Below, in pieces: positions 26,937-38,043 of a DNA stretch of 64,000 bases; the stretch's first letter is position 1; each line of letters starts with the position of its first letter. The notes beneath the pieces were generated by a model, which was not told the DNA's origin, made no database searches, and worked only from the letters and a program-made list of their open reading frames with translations. A program made the translations under genes and the position numbers. This stretch comes from Bradyrhizobiaceae bacterium (GTDB taxonomy: Bacteria > Pseudomonadota > Alphaproteobacteria > Rhizobiales > Xanthobacteraceae): positions 138,865-202,864 of the forward strand of contig RXJJ01000013.1 of NCBI GenBank assembly GCA_003963145.1. The letters are read 5' to 3'.

Positions 26937-28328
26937 ATGAACGTTCCCAAGCCCGGATTCGAGCCCGATCCAAACGCCCCCAATAAGCTGGACCCAGCCC
27001 TGGTGCATGCGCCGGGAGGGTGGCGCGCGGCGCGGGGAGAGCCCTCGCTGGCCGACATGTTCGGCTCCGTTCGGGTTGCAAGAAATGGCGGCTTCTTCGC
27101 CAAGCTGGCCGCATTTCTCGGGCCGGGTTATCTCGTCGCCGTCGGCTATATGGACCCCGGCAACTGGGCGACCTCGCTCGCGGGCGGCTCGAAGTTCGGC
27201 TACGCGCTACTGTCGGTCGCACTGATCTCCAACATCATGGCGATCATCCTGCAGGCGCTGTGCGCGCGGCTCGGCATCGGCTCGGGCCGCGATCTGGCCC
27301 AGGCCTGCCGCGATGCGTTTCCGAAATGGGTGTCGTGGCCGCTGTGGCTGCTGGCTGAAATCGCCATCAGCGCGACCGACCTTGCCGAGATCATCGGTAC
27401 GGCCATCGGGCTCAACCTGCTGTTCGGCATTCCGCTCGAGATCGGTGTGCTGATCACCGCGCTCGATGTTTTCCTGATCCTCGCATTGCAGTCGCTGGGC
27501 TTTCGCTGGATCGAGGCCTTCATCGTTGCGCTGCTCGGCGTGATCGCGGCGTGCTTTGCAATCCAGATCGCGATGGCCGATCCGGACTGGGGCGCGGTGA
27601 TCCGCGGTTTTGCGCCGACGACTCAAATCCTCGGCAACCGCGAAATGCTGTATCTCGCGCTCGGTATTCTCGGCGCGACCGTGATGCCGCATAATCTTTA
27701 TCTTCATTCGGGTCTGGTTCAGACCCGCGGCTATGGCGACACCGATGCCGAGAAGCGCGAGGCGATCAGGTTCTCGACCATCGATTCCACCATCGCTCTT
27801 TGTCTGGCGCTGACCATCAACGCCTCGATTCTGATTCTGGCTGCGGCGACGTTCCACAAATCCGGCCAGACCGATGTCGCCGAACTCGATCAGGCCCACG
27901 CGCTGCTCGCGCCGATGCTGGGTTCTGCCATCGCGCCGACGCTGTTCGGCATTGCGCTTCTGTGTTGCGGCCTCAATTCGACGGTGACAGCGACGCTCTC
28001 CGGCCAGATCGTGATGGAAGGCTTCATCAACATCAAGGTCGCGCCGTGGGTGCGCCGCCTTATCACGCGCGCCATCGCGATCGTGCCGGCGGCATTGGTG
28101 ACGGTCTGGTACGGCGAGAAGGGAACGGCGCAGCTGCTTATTCTCAGTCAGGTCGTTCTCAGCCTGCAACTGCCCTTTGCCATCGTGCCGCTGGTGCTGT
28201 TCACGGCGAGCCGCGCCAAGATGGGCGCGTTTGTCGCGCCGCGCTGGCTCACCCTTGCAGCCGCCATTACGGCCGCCATCGTTGTCGCGCTGAACGCGAA
28301 GCTCGTCTTCGATTTCGTGATTGGCTAG
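26937..28328 (+). CDS. mntH: Nramp-family manganese/divalent metal transporter MntH
   Basis: This is a proton-coupled importer of Mn(II) and possibly Fe(II). The 463-residue protein has about 11 membrane helices. The two metal-binding motifs of the family are visible: DPGNW in [16 protein letters not shown] (TM1) and MPHN in [13 protein letters not shown] (TM6). The N-terminal 60 residues are hydrophilic and Pro-rich. In Bradyrhizobium MntH is the main Mn uptake route and is under Mur control, which fits the operator-like element upstream. It converges with the HxlR gene 15 bp away. Confidence 0.95.
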   Translation: MNVPKPGFEPDPNAPNKLDPALVHAPGGWRAARGEPSLADMFGSVRVARNGGFFAKLAAFLGPGYLVAVGYMDPGNWATSLAGGSKFGYALLSVALISNIMAIILQALCARLGIGSGRDLAQACRDAFPKWVSWPLWLLAEIAISATDLAEIIGTAIGLNLLFGIPLEIGVLITALDVFLILALQSLGFRWIEAFIVALLGVIAACFAIQIAMADPDWGAVIRGFAPTTQILGNREMLYLALGILGATVMPHNLYLHSGLVQTRGYGDTDAEKREAIRFSTIDSTIALCLALTINASILILAAATFHKSGQTDVAELDQAHALLAPMLGSAIAPTLFGIALLCCGLNSTVTATLSGQIVMEGFINIKVAPWVRRLITRAIAIVPAALVTVWYGEKGTAQLLILSQVVLSLQLPFAIVPLVLFTASRAKMGAFVAPRWLTLAAAITAAIVVALNAKLVFDFVIG

Positions 28329-28343
28329 GGCGCGTCCGGAATC

Positions 28344-28772
28344 TCAGTCCGCGCTGTCGTCGTCGCTGCGGGCCCCGACAAGATTGCCGCTTGAATCGAA
28401 CTTTGCGCGCGCGCTGTGAATCCGGGGCAGGTTTTTGAATACCCAGTTGCCGAGATTTTCCACCGGCGCCCTGAGCGATTGCCCGAGTTTGGTGAGTTCG
28501 TAATCGACCCGCGGCGGGATCGTCGGATAAATCGTGCGGGTCACGAGACCATCGCGTTCCAGTCCGCGCAGCGTGAGCGTCAGCATCCGCTGCGAGACGC
28601 CGCCGATCATGCGCTTGATCTCGTTGAAGCGGCGAGGTCCTGCCGCAAGCTGCATGATCACGAGCACACTCCATTTGTCGCCGACCCGCGCAAGCACAGA
28701 ACTGACGGCAGCGCAGTCGCCGGGCAAATGCAGCCTGTCCGTGGCGGTTACATCGATGTGCTCAGGTGTCAT
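28344..28772 (-). CDS. HxlR-type winged-helix transcriptional regulator
   Basis: The 142-residue HxlR-family protein shows the typical GDCAAVSSVLARVGDKWSVLVI start, with a Cys two residues before the first helix. Then come GPRRFNEIKRMIGGVSQRMLTLTLRGLERDGLVTR and a wing with YPTIPPRVDYELTKLG. A single N-terminal Cys at this place is the redox- or quinone-sensing residue in relatives such as YodB, HypR and QorR. ATG 28772 (MTPEHIDV) is preferred to a 19-residue longer frame. It is divergent from azoR over a palindromic region, which suggests it represses azoR and itself. Confidence 0.9.
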   Translation of the reverse strand: MTPEHIDVTATDRLHLPGDCAAVSSVLARVGDKWSVLVIMQLAAGPRRFNEIKRMIGGVSQRMLTLTLRGLERDGLVTRTIYPTIPPRVDYELTKLGQSLRAPVENLGNWVFKNLPRIHSARAKFDSSGNLVGARSDDDSAD

Positions 28773-28822
28773 GTCTGTGCTCGAGTTCAAAAAATGTGCC
28801 TTCTTGAAGGTTTTAGATATGG

Positions 28823-28854
28823 GTACCAATGGTGTCTAGGTATCAATTTGATAC
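28823..28854. promoter_or_regulatory. Paired HxlR operator between the regulator and azoR
   Basis: GTATCAATTTGATAC at 28840-28854 is a perfect 15-bp palindrome (7 bp arms). A related but decayed copy, GTACCAATGGTGTC, begins at 28823, so the left arms are 17 bp apart. Both lie in the 101-bp spacer between the two divergent starts. The arrangement fits a dimeric winged-helix repressor. Confidence 0.7.
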
Positions 28855-28873
28855 TCAGATACAAGGTGATCCC

Positions 28874-29482
28874 ATGAAACTTCTCCATATCGACGCCAGC
28901 ATTCTTGGCGGCAATTCGGTTTCGCGGCAGCTTTCGGCTGCCATCGTCGACCATCTGAAAACCACGACGCCCGGACTTCAGGTGACCTATCGCGACATCA
29001 CGGCAGCGCCGCTGCTCCATCTTGATGGCGCGCATCTGGCTGCGGCCCATGGCGCGGTGCCGGAATCCGCAGCGATTCAGGCCGATGTCGCCGCGAGCCA
29101 GCAGGCGCTCGAGGATTTTCTCGCCTCCGATATCGTGGTGATCGGTGCGCCGATGTACAACTTCACCATTCCAAGCCAGCTCAAGGCATGGATCGACCGC
29201 ATTCTCGTCGCAGGCAAGACGTTCAAATATTCCGAGAAGGGTGTCGAGGGTCTGGCCAAGGGCAAGCGGGCCATCGTCGCCGTCTCGCGCGGCGGTCTTT
29301 ACGGCCCCGGCGCGCCTGCTGCCGCGGGCGAACATCTCGAAACCTATTTGCGCTGGGTGTTCGGCTTTATCGGCATTCAGCCGGAGGTCATTATCGCCGA
29401 AGGCCTGCAGCTCGGACCGGAGCAGCGCGAGAAGGCGCTCGCGGGAGCCTTGCAGGCGGCAACGGGATTGCGCGCGGCGTAA
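28874..29482 (+). CDS. azoR: FMN-dependent NADH-azoreductase (quinone reductase) AzoR
   Basis: The 202-residue flavodoxin-like enzyme reduces quinones by two electrons and can cleave azo dyes. It starts [21 protein letters not shown]. The FMN loop [19 protein letters not shown] is clear, followed by [22 protein letters not shown] and a C-terminal SRGG motif. The ATG at 28874 is chosen over a 28829 frame. The partner HxlR regulator and palindrome suggest induction by electrophiles or quinones, by analogy with YodB-azoR1 of Bacillus. Confidence 0.93.
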   Translation: MKLLHIDASILGGNSVSRQLSAAIVDHLKTTTPGLQVTYRDITAAPLLHLDGAHLAAAHGAVPESAAIQADVAASQQALEDFLASDIVVIGAPMYNFTIPSQLKAWIDRILVAGKTFKYSEKGVEGLAKGKRAIVAVSRGGLYGPGAPAAAGEHLETYLRWVFGFIGIQPEVIIAEGLQLGPEQREKALAGALQAATGLRAA

Positions 29483-29490
29483 ACTCCATA

Positions 29491-29530
29491 CGTCATGGCC
29501 GGGCTTGTCCCGGCCAACCACGACTTGGGT
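29491..29530. repeat. REP-like interspersed hairpin between convergent azoR and bpt
   Basis: GGCCGGG (29497-29503) and CCCGGCC (29509-29515) form a stem around CTTGT, within CGTCATGGCCGGG...CCAACCACGACTT. I recall this motif (reading MAGLVPAIH in false ORFs) as one of the commonest intergenic repeats of Bradyrhizobium, Rhodopseudomonas and Nitrobacter. It sits exactly between two convergent genes, where it could end transcription from both sides. Confidence 0.75.
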
Positions 29531-29584
29531 TTCATTGATGTAAGACCTGAATGCCCGCAACAGGTGCGGACATGATGATCTTTC

Positions 29585-30361
29585 TCAATCCTGCGGCTCG
29601 GCGGCCACCGTGCCCGACGCATCGACGCGCAGCCAACCGCTCGGCGCCAGCCGCTGCTGCGGCAAAAAGCGTGATTTGTAATCCATCTTGTCCGAGCCTT
29701 CGATCCAGTAGCCGAGATAGACGTAAGGCAGGCCAAGCCGCCGCGCGCGGGCGATGTGGTCAAGGATCATGAATGTGCCAAGCGAGCGGTTATTTTCGCT
29801 CGGCTCGAAGAAGGAATAGACCATCGACAGACCGTCACCCAGCACATCGGTCAGCGCCACGGCAATAAGATCGCCGCCCTTGCCGGTGATGCCGGTGTCG
29901 GGCGTGCGGCGGCGATACTCGATGATGCGGGTGCTGACATGGCTGTCTTCCACCATCATCGCGTAGTCGAGCACGGTCATGTCGGCCATGCCGCCGTCGT
30001 GATGGCGGGCGTCGAGATAGGCGCGGAATACCGAATACTGCTCGGACGTGGGAATGGCGCTGCGCAATTCGCCGACGAGGTCGGAATTGCGTGCCATCAC
30101 TTTGCGGAAATTGCGCGAGGGCCGGAATTCGTTGGCGACCACCCGGACCGACACGCAGGCGCGGCACTGGTCGCAGGCGGGCCGATATGCGATCGACTGG
30201 CTGCGGCGGAAACCGCCATGGGTGAGAAGATCGTTGAGTTCCGGAGCCTTGTCGCCGACGAGGTGAGTAAAGACCTTGCGCTCCTGCTTGCCTTCCAGAT
30301 AGGGGCAGGGTGACGGCGCCGTGAGATAGAATTGCGGCGTGTTGCGCGAATGTTGTGTCAC
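29585..30361 (-). CDS. bpt: Aspartate/glutamate leucyltransferase Bpt (ATE/Bpt family)
   Basis: This enzyme adds leucine from Leu-tRNA to proteins with N-terminal Asp or Glu, marking them for the N-degron pathway. The 258-residue protein has the ATE N-domain with [16 protein letters not shown] and [13 protein letters not shown], Cys residues typical of the family. The C-domain has the GNAT-like [20 protein letters not shown] and [20 protein letters not shown]. Neither ClpS nor ClpA is in the window, so the pathway must be completed elsewhere. It lies downstream of the RDD gene on the same strand, 158 bp apart. Confidence 0.94.
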   Translation of the reverse strand: MTQHSRNTPQFYLTAPSPCPYLEGKQERKVFTHLVGDKAPELNDLLTHGGFRRSQSIAYRPACDQCRACVSVRVVANEFRPSRNFRKVMARNSDLVGELRSAIPTSEQYSVFRAYLDARHHDGGMADMTVLDYAMMVEDSHVSTRIIEYRRRTPDTGITGKGGDLIAVALTDVLGDGLSMVYSFFEPSENNRSLGTFMILDHIARARRLGLPYVYLGYWIEGSDKMDYKSRFLPQQRLAPSGWLRVDASGTVAAEPQD

Positions 30362-30519
30362 GTCGTGTAGTCAGCCTCCGAGGTCACCCTGTCCGACACC
30401 AGCCAACAAGACCAGCCGCGATCGGATTCGCAACACTGACAGCATTGCGCTGCGATAACCGACCGTCAACAACGCTGACGGCCGGTCTGCCATGATTTCA
30501 TGCGTTTTTCATTTGCCGT

Positions 30520-31080
30520 TCACACTTGCCGCGCCGGCTGCACGACGGGGAGGGTCACTGAGGCATTGACGATCACGGTTCCGAGCAGCAGGTCGTGCAG
30601 CAACTGGCTGCGGCGGTTGAAGAAGCCGACCAGAACGATGAACGGTGTGAGGAACGAGACGGATACCCAATAAAGCACGGCATGCGCGACGCCGAGCAGG
30701 AAATAGGGCGCATCGCCCGTGCGGGTGAGCATCCGCAGGTCCATCATCCGCATACCGATGGTCGCCCCATGGCGGCCGCCAAGCGAGGTGCCGTAATAGA
30801 TCAGCGCCCAGATTACCGACAGCGGCGAGATCAGCCAGAACAGCGCCCAGCCGAGGCCGAGGGTGACGATGCCGAACAGCGTGATGAAAATGGTCAGCAG
30901 CAGGATCGGAATCGACAGCACGAACAGGTCGATCAGGAATGCGATCAAACGCTTGGTCAGAACGCCATTGTAAAGGCGCGGATCGTAGCTCGCGTCATAG
31001 GCCGGTGCGCCATAGGGATCATTGCGCCAAGTTGCGCTCCCGGTGTTCTGGCCGCCGGAGTTCTGGGTGTCGGACATCAT
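30520..31080 (-). CDS. RDD family membrane protein
   Basis: The 186-residue protein has an N-terminal soluble part with DPYGAPAYDASYDPRLYNGV and then the RDD signature: RLIAFLIDLFVLSIPI with the Arg and Asp typical of the family, followed by a second hydrophobic pair and SLGGRHGATIGMRMMDLRM. The C-terminal segment has FFNRRSQLLHDLLLGTVIV. Three to four membrane helices are likely. RDD proteins are linked to ion or peptide transport in some bacteria but the family is mostly uncharacterised. A GAGGAG element precedes the MMSD start. Confidence 0.85.
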   Translation of the reverse strand: MMSDTQNSGGQNTGSATWRNDPYGAPAYDASYDPRLYNGVLTKRLIAFLIDLFVLSIPILLLTIFITLFGIVTLGLGWALFWLISPLSVIWALIYYGTSLGGRHGATIGMRMMDLRMLTRTGDAPYFLLGVAHAVLYWVSVSFLTPFIVLVGFFNRRSQLLHDLLLGTVIVNASVTLPVVQPARQV

Positions 31081-31184
31081 ATCTCCTCGCCGTCATCAAG
31101 AAGCGATGGGGTAAAAATGGACACGTCATTGTCACGCCGCAAGACGCAGGGCGAGGATGGAGAAAAAGTTATTTGTCTCGCGGA

Positions 31185-32315
<1,131 letters not shown>

Positions 32316-32374
32316 TCATCGCGCCAAACATCACGATTGATTTTGCCGAGCCGAACGACCAAGACTTCCGACCG

Positions 32375-32875
32375 ATGAAATACGGATTCCCATGGACGAT
32401 AAAGACGCAGCTTCAGCCCGCTCCGGGCGAGGTTGAGGACGAATCGCGCGAGCGGGTCAGCGGCGGCCTGACGTTGCCCGAGGACAGCGAGACAGGCCAG
32501 CAAGTCTGGACCTCCCGGCTCGTGATCTTCCTGCGTTCGATGGCGGTGCTGTCGATGGCGATGGGGCTTTACAACTGGGCGCAGATCACCGGCTTCATCG
32601 GCGGCGAGGACGGTGCGTTCGAGGTGCAGACGACGCAGTGGCAGTCGGCGACAGTATATTTCGCGGTGATCGAACTTGTCGCGGCCGTCGGACTGTGGCT
32701 GGCGACGCCGTGGGGCGCGGTGGTGTGGCTGACCACGGTGGTTTCGATGGCTGTGATTGAACTGATGTTCCCGACCGTCTACGGCGGACATCTTGTCATC
32801 GTGATTTTCGCGCTTGCGATGCTCGCTGCCTATCTTGGGCTTGCGTGGATGGCCGCACGTGAGCGACCGCCGTAG
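32375..32875 (+). CDS. Conserved membrane protein of Hyphomicrobiales (DUF6163-like)
   Basis: The 166-residue protein has a hydrophilic, acidic N-terminus (about 1-47) and then four hydrophobic helices: RLVIFLRSMAVLSMAMGLYN, ATVYFAVIELVAAVGLWLA, AVVWLTTVVSMAVIELMF and LVIVIFALAMLAAYLGLAW. It resembles a short family of alphaproteobacterial membrane proteins that I know as DUF6163, but I am not sure of the number. It is divergent from hemB, with 107 bp between. The function is unknown. Confidence 0.7.
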   Translation: MKYGFPWTIKTQLQPAPGEVEDESRERVSGGLTLPEDSETGQQVWTSRLVIFLRSMAVLSMAMGLYNWAQITGFIGGEDGAFEVQTTQWQSATVYFAVIELVAAVGLWLATPWGAVVWLTTVVSMAVIELMFPTVYGGHLVIVIFALAMLAAYLGLAWMAARERPP

Positions 32876-33194
32876 TTTGAAGTGCCCGACACTCTTTGAC
32901 GTGTTTGCCGCCGCTGCCCTGATGATCAACGGATCGTTTAAAATTTGAACGGATGGTGTTCAGGAACGTGACAGGGTGCGCGACGAAGCGTGAACACGGC
33001 CCTCTCAACGTGAATCAAGTGTAACGAAAAGCCCCAAAATAGCTGGCTAAATCAGTCGTTTACCGATTCAAATAAAGCTTCTCTTTATCGTGTTATTTAA
33101 GGTCGTCTTCAATCGCTTCCCTTAGTTTGTGGTCATCGGGCGGGACAAAAGTTTCGTCGAATAAGTCGTAAAAAGCGACAACAGGGGAAGTGTC
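32876..33194. other. AT-rich regulatory region upstream of ldtR
   Basis: This 319-bp stretch is clearly AT-richer than the flanks, especially 33015-33110, where ATAAAG-cttct-CTTTAT (33072-33088) is a perfect inverted repeat. GTCG-taaaaag-CGAC lies close to the ldtR start (33163-33177). The region probably holds the ldtR promoter and perhaps self-regulatory sites. No ORF with a domain is visible. Confidence 0.5.
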
Positions 33195-33704
33195 ATGATG
33201 AAGTCCGCAATGAAGGCGGTTGAACCCGCGCAGGAATCTGGTGCGCCGGTTCAACCGCTCTATCTCGAAGCTCTCACGCTGGTTGAGCGTCTGCATCGCC
33301 GTCTGCTCGATGTCATCAAGGATGAATTCGACCGTCGCGGCCGCGCCGACATCAACTCTGTTCAGGCGCTGTTGCTTTACAACATCGGCGACAAGGAACT
33401 GACCGCGGGCGAACTGCGCACACGCGGTTACTACCTCGGCTCGAACGTCTCCTATAATCTGAAGAAGCTCGTCGAGATGGGCTTCCTCGATCATCAGCGT
33501 TCGCGCGTCGACCGCCGCTCGGTTCGCATCCGTCTGACGGAGCAGGGCCAGGAGATCCGCCGCATTGTCGACGCGCTTTATCAGAAGCACGTCAAGACTG
33601 TGGAGCAGGTTGGCGGCATCTCGAACGAGGAGTTCGCGACGCTGAACAAGTCGCTGCATCGCCTCGAGCGCTTCTGGACCGATCAGATCCTGTATCGTCT
33701 CTGA
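33195..33704 (+). CDS. ldtR: MarR-family regulator LdtR
   Basis: The 169-residue winged-helix protein has the MarR core: NSVQALLLYNIGDKELTAGELRTRGYYLGSNVSYNLKKLVEMGFLDHQRSRVDRRSVRIRLTE. The string RGYYLGSNVSYNLKKLVE is characteristic of the LdtR group studied in Liberibacter and Sinorhizobium. LdtR controls ldtP (an L,D-transpeptidase) and stress genes there. ATG 33195 is followed by a second ATG at 33198; an AGGGGAAG element precedes both. ldtP is not in the window. The gene has its own terminator. Confidence 0.88.
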   Translation: MMKSAMKAVEPAQESGAPVQPLYLEALTLVERLHRRLLDVIKDEFDRRGRADINSVQALLLYNIGDKELTAGELRTRGYYLGSNVSYNLKKLVEMGFLDHQRSRVDRRSVRIRLTEQGQEIRRIVDALYQKHVKTVEQVGGISNEEFATLNKSLHRLERFWTDQILYRL

Positions 33705-33768
33705 CATATCGCAATTGCGCCACGCATGTTCCCGTGCATGGCTCATAAAATTGCGTTTTCACAGAATA

Positions 33769-33800
33769 CGCCGCTCCGTGGGGTCGGAGCGGCGCGTTTT
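33769..33800 (+). terminator. Terminator after ldtR
   Basis: CGCCGCTCCG and CGGAGCGGCG form a 10-bp stem with loop TGGGGT, followed by CGTTTTG. The U-tract is short but the stem is strong. Confidence 0.75.
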
Positions 33801-33900
33801 GCTTTGAAACAAAACGTCAACAATCTGTCGGGATTTTAATCTCGTTCCCGCAACGTGAGCGCGCGCAAAGCATTGGCTCTTCGTCATATGGAGGAGAGCT

Positions 33901-34188
33901 ATGAAAAAGACAGCCATTATTCTCACAACCGTTGCCGCTCTTGGCGCGGTGGCGATGACGGCGCCGGCGCCGGCGCAGGCGCGCGACGGCCGGAATGCTG
34001 CCGCGATCGGAGCAGGCATCGCCGCCGGTGCTATCGCTGCCGGCGTCGCGGGCGGGGGATACGGTCCCTATTACGGCGGCTACGGATATGGCCCGCGGTA
34101 CTACGGGCCGGGTTATGGCTCCTACGCCTATTACGGCGGCGGGCCATATTACCATCGCCACTGGCGGCACTATCGCCGTCACCGGTAA
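33901..34188 (+). CDS. Small exported Gly/Tyr-rich protein
   Basis: The 95-residue protein has a signal peptide, MKKTAIILTTVAALGAVAMT, with a likely cut after AQA (residues 25-27). The mature part has an Ala/Ile/Gly helix (AAIGAGIAAGAIAAGVAGG) and a tail dominated by Gly, Tyr and Pro that ends in HRHWRHYRRHR. Similar small YG-rich periplasmic proteins are common in Hyphomicrobiales and have no known function. A good GGAGAG site lies 4 bases before ATG. It has its own terminator, so it is an independent transcript. Confidence 0.82.
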   Translation: MKKTAIILTTVAALGAVAMTAPAPAQARDGRNAAAIGAGIAAGAIAAGVAGGGYGPYYGGYGYGPRYYGPGYGSYAYYGGGPYYHRHWRHYRRHR

Positions 34189-34196
34189 GCGTGAAG

Positions 34197-34221
34197 AGCC
34201 CGGGTGAGCCCCGGGCTTTTT
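34197..34221 (+). terminator. Terminator after the Gly/Tyr-rich exported protein gene
   Basis: AGCCCGGG and CCCGGGCT make an 8-bp stem around TGAGC, followed by TTTTTG, nine bases after the stop codon. Confidence 0.88.
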
Positions 34222-34400
34222 GCTGTCCGGGCTTTGCTTGCGGACAAGGCTCCGAATAAATACCAGCCAACTAGATAGGGGATTTAGGCCTCTCAACTTG
34301 GCCGCTGCAGCCATATATGGTATCCCGCCAGCTCGTTTCGCCCATGCCCCTAATACCGACCGCGACCGCCTGAGGGCCGCGGCGGCGGAGATAATTCTTC

Positions 34401-35711
<1,311 letters not shown>

Positions 35712-35728
35712 GGCGGAGACCACGCGCG

Positions 35729-36211
35729 GTGCGCTGTCCCAGTTGCAACAGCCTCGATACGCAGGTGAAGGATTCGCGGCCGACGGAGGATTCGTCCGTG
35801 ATCCGCCGCCGCCGCGTGTGCATGGCCTGCAACTTCCGTTTCACCACCTTCGAGCGCGTGCAGCTTCGCGAGCTCACGGTCATCAAGCGCAACGGACGAC
35901 GCGTGCCATTCGATCGCGACAAGCTGGTCCGTTCGGTGCAGATTTCGCTGCGCAAGCGTCCGGTCGAGCCGGAACGGGTGGAGAAGATGGTGTCCGCCAT
36001 CGTGCGCGAGCTTGAAAGCGGCGGTGAATCCGAGGTCTCGAGTGAGGCAATCGGCGAGATCGTGATGGAGCATCTGCGCCAGCTCGACGATGTTGCCTAT
36101 GTGCGCTTTGCCTCGGTCTATCGTAATTTTCGCGAGGCCAAGGATTTCGAGGCCGTGCTCGGCGAATTGTCGGGTGATGAGGATCCTCGTCCGGCGGCTG
36201 TCCGCAAATGA
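35729..36211 (+). CDS. nrdR: Transcriptional repressor NrdR
   Basis: NrdR represses ribonucleotide reductase genes in response to dATP/ATP. The 160-residue protein has the N-terminal zinc ribbon with Cys3, Cys6, Cys31 and Cys34 (MRCPSCNS and CMACNFRF), and an ATP-cone domain starting [20 protein letters not shown]. The start is GTG at 35729, 17 bp after the glyA stop, with AAGGCGGAG upstream. Confidence 0.96.
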   Translation: MRCPSCNSLDTQVKDSRPTEDSSVIRRRRVCMACNFRFTTFERVQLRELTVIKRNGRRVPFDRDKLVRSVQISLRKRPVEPERVEKMVSAIVRELESGGESEVSSEAIGEIVMEHLRQLDDVAYVRFASVYRNFREAKDFEAVLGELSGDEDPRPAAVRK

Positions 36212-36244
36212 CCGTTCGCGGTCTTGTCCGCGCTCACCCGCGCC

Positions 36245-37357
36245 ATGACTGAATCCACAAAATCCGATCTGCGCTACATGCGGCTGGCGCTGGCGCTCGG
36301 CCGGCGCGGGCAGGGTCGCACCTGGCCCAATCCGGCCGTCGGCGCGGTGGTGGTCAAGGAGGATGTCATAGTCGGGCGCGGCTGGACGGCGCCCGGCGGG
36401 CGGCCGCATGCCGAGCCGCAGGCTCTGCAGCGTGCGGGCGAGGCTGCGCGTGGCGCGACCCTTTACGTCACGCTCGAGCCCTGTTCGCATTTCGGCAAGA
36501 GCCCGCCTTGCGCCGACGCGATTATCGCGGCTGGCATCGGGCGTGTCGTTTCGGCCGTGGAGGATCCAAATCCCGAAGTTGCGGGGGAGGGCCACACCAG
36601 ACTGCGCGCGGCGGGCATCGAGGTCGATGTCGGCCTGTGTGCAGAGGAGGCCGCGCACGATCATGCTGGACATTTCATGCGCGTGCGCGAGAAACGCCCG
36701 TTCGTCATTCTCAAGCTCGCGGTGTCGACGGACGACAGGATCGGCGCTGCGGGGAGGCGTCCCGTCGCCATCACGGGGGACGCAGCGAAAACGCGGGTGC
36801 ATCTGCTCCGCGCGCAAAGCGACGCCATCCTCGTCGGCATCGGCACTGTGCTGGCGGACGATCCGCTTTTGACCTGCCGCCTGCCCGGGATGGACGCGCA
36901 ATCGCCGGTGCGGGTGGTGCTGGACCGGGCGCTGCGTTTGCCGGGGGACAGCAAGCTGATTCATTCGGCACGCGCGCACCCCTTGTGGGTGATGACGTCT
37001 GACATCTCGGAACCTGCCGCCGCGACAAAACTCGGCGCGGCGGGTGCGCATGTCATGCATGTTCCGGTAACAAAAACACCGCCGCCCGGCCTCGATCTGC
37101 CGGCCGTGCTGCGCGCTCTTTCCGACAAGGGAATCACCCGCCTTCTGGTGGAGGGCGGCGCGCGCGTGGCATCGTCCTTTGTCATGGCGGGGCTGGTGGA
37201 CGAAATCTGGCTGCTGCGGGGACCGGACGCCATCGGCGATGGTATCGCTGCGCTGGATGCACAGCCGCTATCCGTCATCACGCAGTCGCGTCATTGGCGC
37301 CCGCGTGCTAGCGAGACGCTCGGCAAGGACGTTCTGACGATCTACGGGAAAACCTGA
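36245..37357 (+). CDS. ribD: Bifunctional riboflavin biosynthesis deaminase/reductase RibD
   Basis: RibD performs the second and third steps of riboflavin synthesis. The 370-residue protein has the zinc deaminase domain with His55-Ala-Glu57 (PHAEPQAL) and PCSHFGKSPPC (Cys80, Cys89), and the reductase domain from about residue 145 (RPFVILKLAVSTDDRIG...GDAAKTRVHLLRAQSDAILVG). Start ATG 36245 is preferred; a TTG at 36224 is in frame. It is fused to ribE by overlapping stop and start. Confidence 0.95.
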   Translation: MTESTKSDLRYMRLALALGRRGQGRTWPNPAVGAVVVKEDVIVGRGWTAPGGRPHAEPQALQRAGEAARGATLYVTLEPCSHFGKSPPCADAIIAAGIGRVVSAVEDPNPEVAGEGHTRLRAAGIEVDVGLCAEEAAHDHAGHFMRVREKRPFVILKLAVSTDDRIGAAGRRPVAITGDAAKTRVHLLRAQSDAILVGIGTVLADDPLLTCRLPGMDAQSPVRVVLDRALRLPGDSKLIHSARAHPLWVMTSDISEPAAATKLGAAGAHVMHVPVTKTPPPGLDLPAVLRALSDKGITRLLVEGGARVASSFVMAGLVDEIWLLRGPDAIGDGIAALDAQPLSVITQSRHWRPRASETLGKDVLTIYGKT

Positions 37358-37965
37358 TGTTCACCGGTATCGTTACCGACATTGGCGAGATTGCAAGCCT
37401 GCAACCGACCGCGCAGGGGCAACTGCATCGCCTGCGGATCGCCTGCAGTTACGATCAAAAGACTATCGCCGATGGTGCGTCGATCGCCTGCAACGGTGTG
37501 TGTCTCACTGTGGTTGCTTCGGGCGTTGAGCGCGGCAAGACATGGTTCGATGTCGATACCGCCGCCGAAACGCTGCGCCTGACCACGGCGAAGGACTGGC
37601 GGGAGGGGACTCGCCTCAATCTTGAGCGTGCCCTGAAAATCGGCGACGAACTCGGCGGCCATATCGTCGCCGGGCATGTCGACGGCATCGCCACCATCGT
37701 TTCGCGCGATGATATGCCGGACATGGCGAAGTTCGAGTTGCGCGCGCCCCGCGATCTGGCGAAATTCATCGCCGCCAAGGGATCGGTGACCCTCGATGGC
37801 GTATCGTTGACCGTTAACACCGCCATGCGGGACGTGTTTTCAGTGCTGATTATCCCGCACACCTTACAGGTCACGACGCTGAGCGGGTGGAATACGGGTT
37901 CGCAGGTCAATCTCGAGGTCGATCTGATGGCGCGCTACGCGGCGCGGCTGGCGGAAATGCGATAG
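37357..37965 (+). CDS. ribE: Riboflavin synthase alpha subunit RibE
   Basis: This enzyme dismutates two molecules of 6,7-dimethyl-8-ribityllumazine to riboflavin. The 202-residue protein contains two lumazine-binding beta-barrels, the first starting MFTGIVTDIGEIASL and the second in LGGHIVAGHVDGIATIVS, with CNGVCLTV and LDGVSLTVN as the conserved pair. Its A overlaps the last base of ribD. It lies 78 bp before ribH. Confidence 0.96.
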   Translation: MFTGIVTDIGEIASLQPTAQGQLHRLRIACSYDQKTIADGASIACNGVCLTVVASGVERGKTWFDVDTAAETLRLTTAKDWREGTRLNLERALKIGDELGGHIVAGHVDGIATIVSRDDMPDMAKFELRAPRDLAKFIAAKGSVTLDGVSLTVNTAMRDVFSVLIIPHTLQVTTLSGWNTGSQVNLEVDLMARYAARLAEMR

Positions 37966-38043
37966 GCGCATTGCGCTCGAGCGTGCTGGGCACTACAAAC
38001 GCCCGGCAAAACACAAGTGAAAATTGACTTACGGATTTTATCA

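Noticed and set aside
26749..26940. 63-codon plus-strand frame before mntH
   Set aside because: Very Arg-rich and overlaps the operator-like element; no family likeness.
30458..30486. Inverted repeat ACCGACCGTCA/TGACGGCCGGT between bpt and the RDD gene
   Set aside because: One mismatch and no T-run on either strand; may be chance or a weak terminator.
34222..34400. Possible riboswitch before glyA
   Set aside because: No SAM, SAH, glycine or THF riboswitch core could be recognised by eye.
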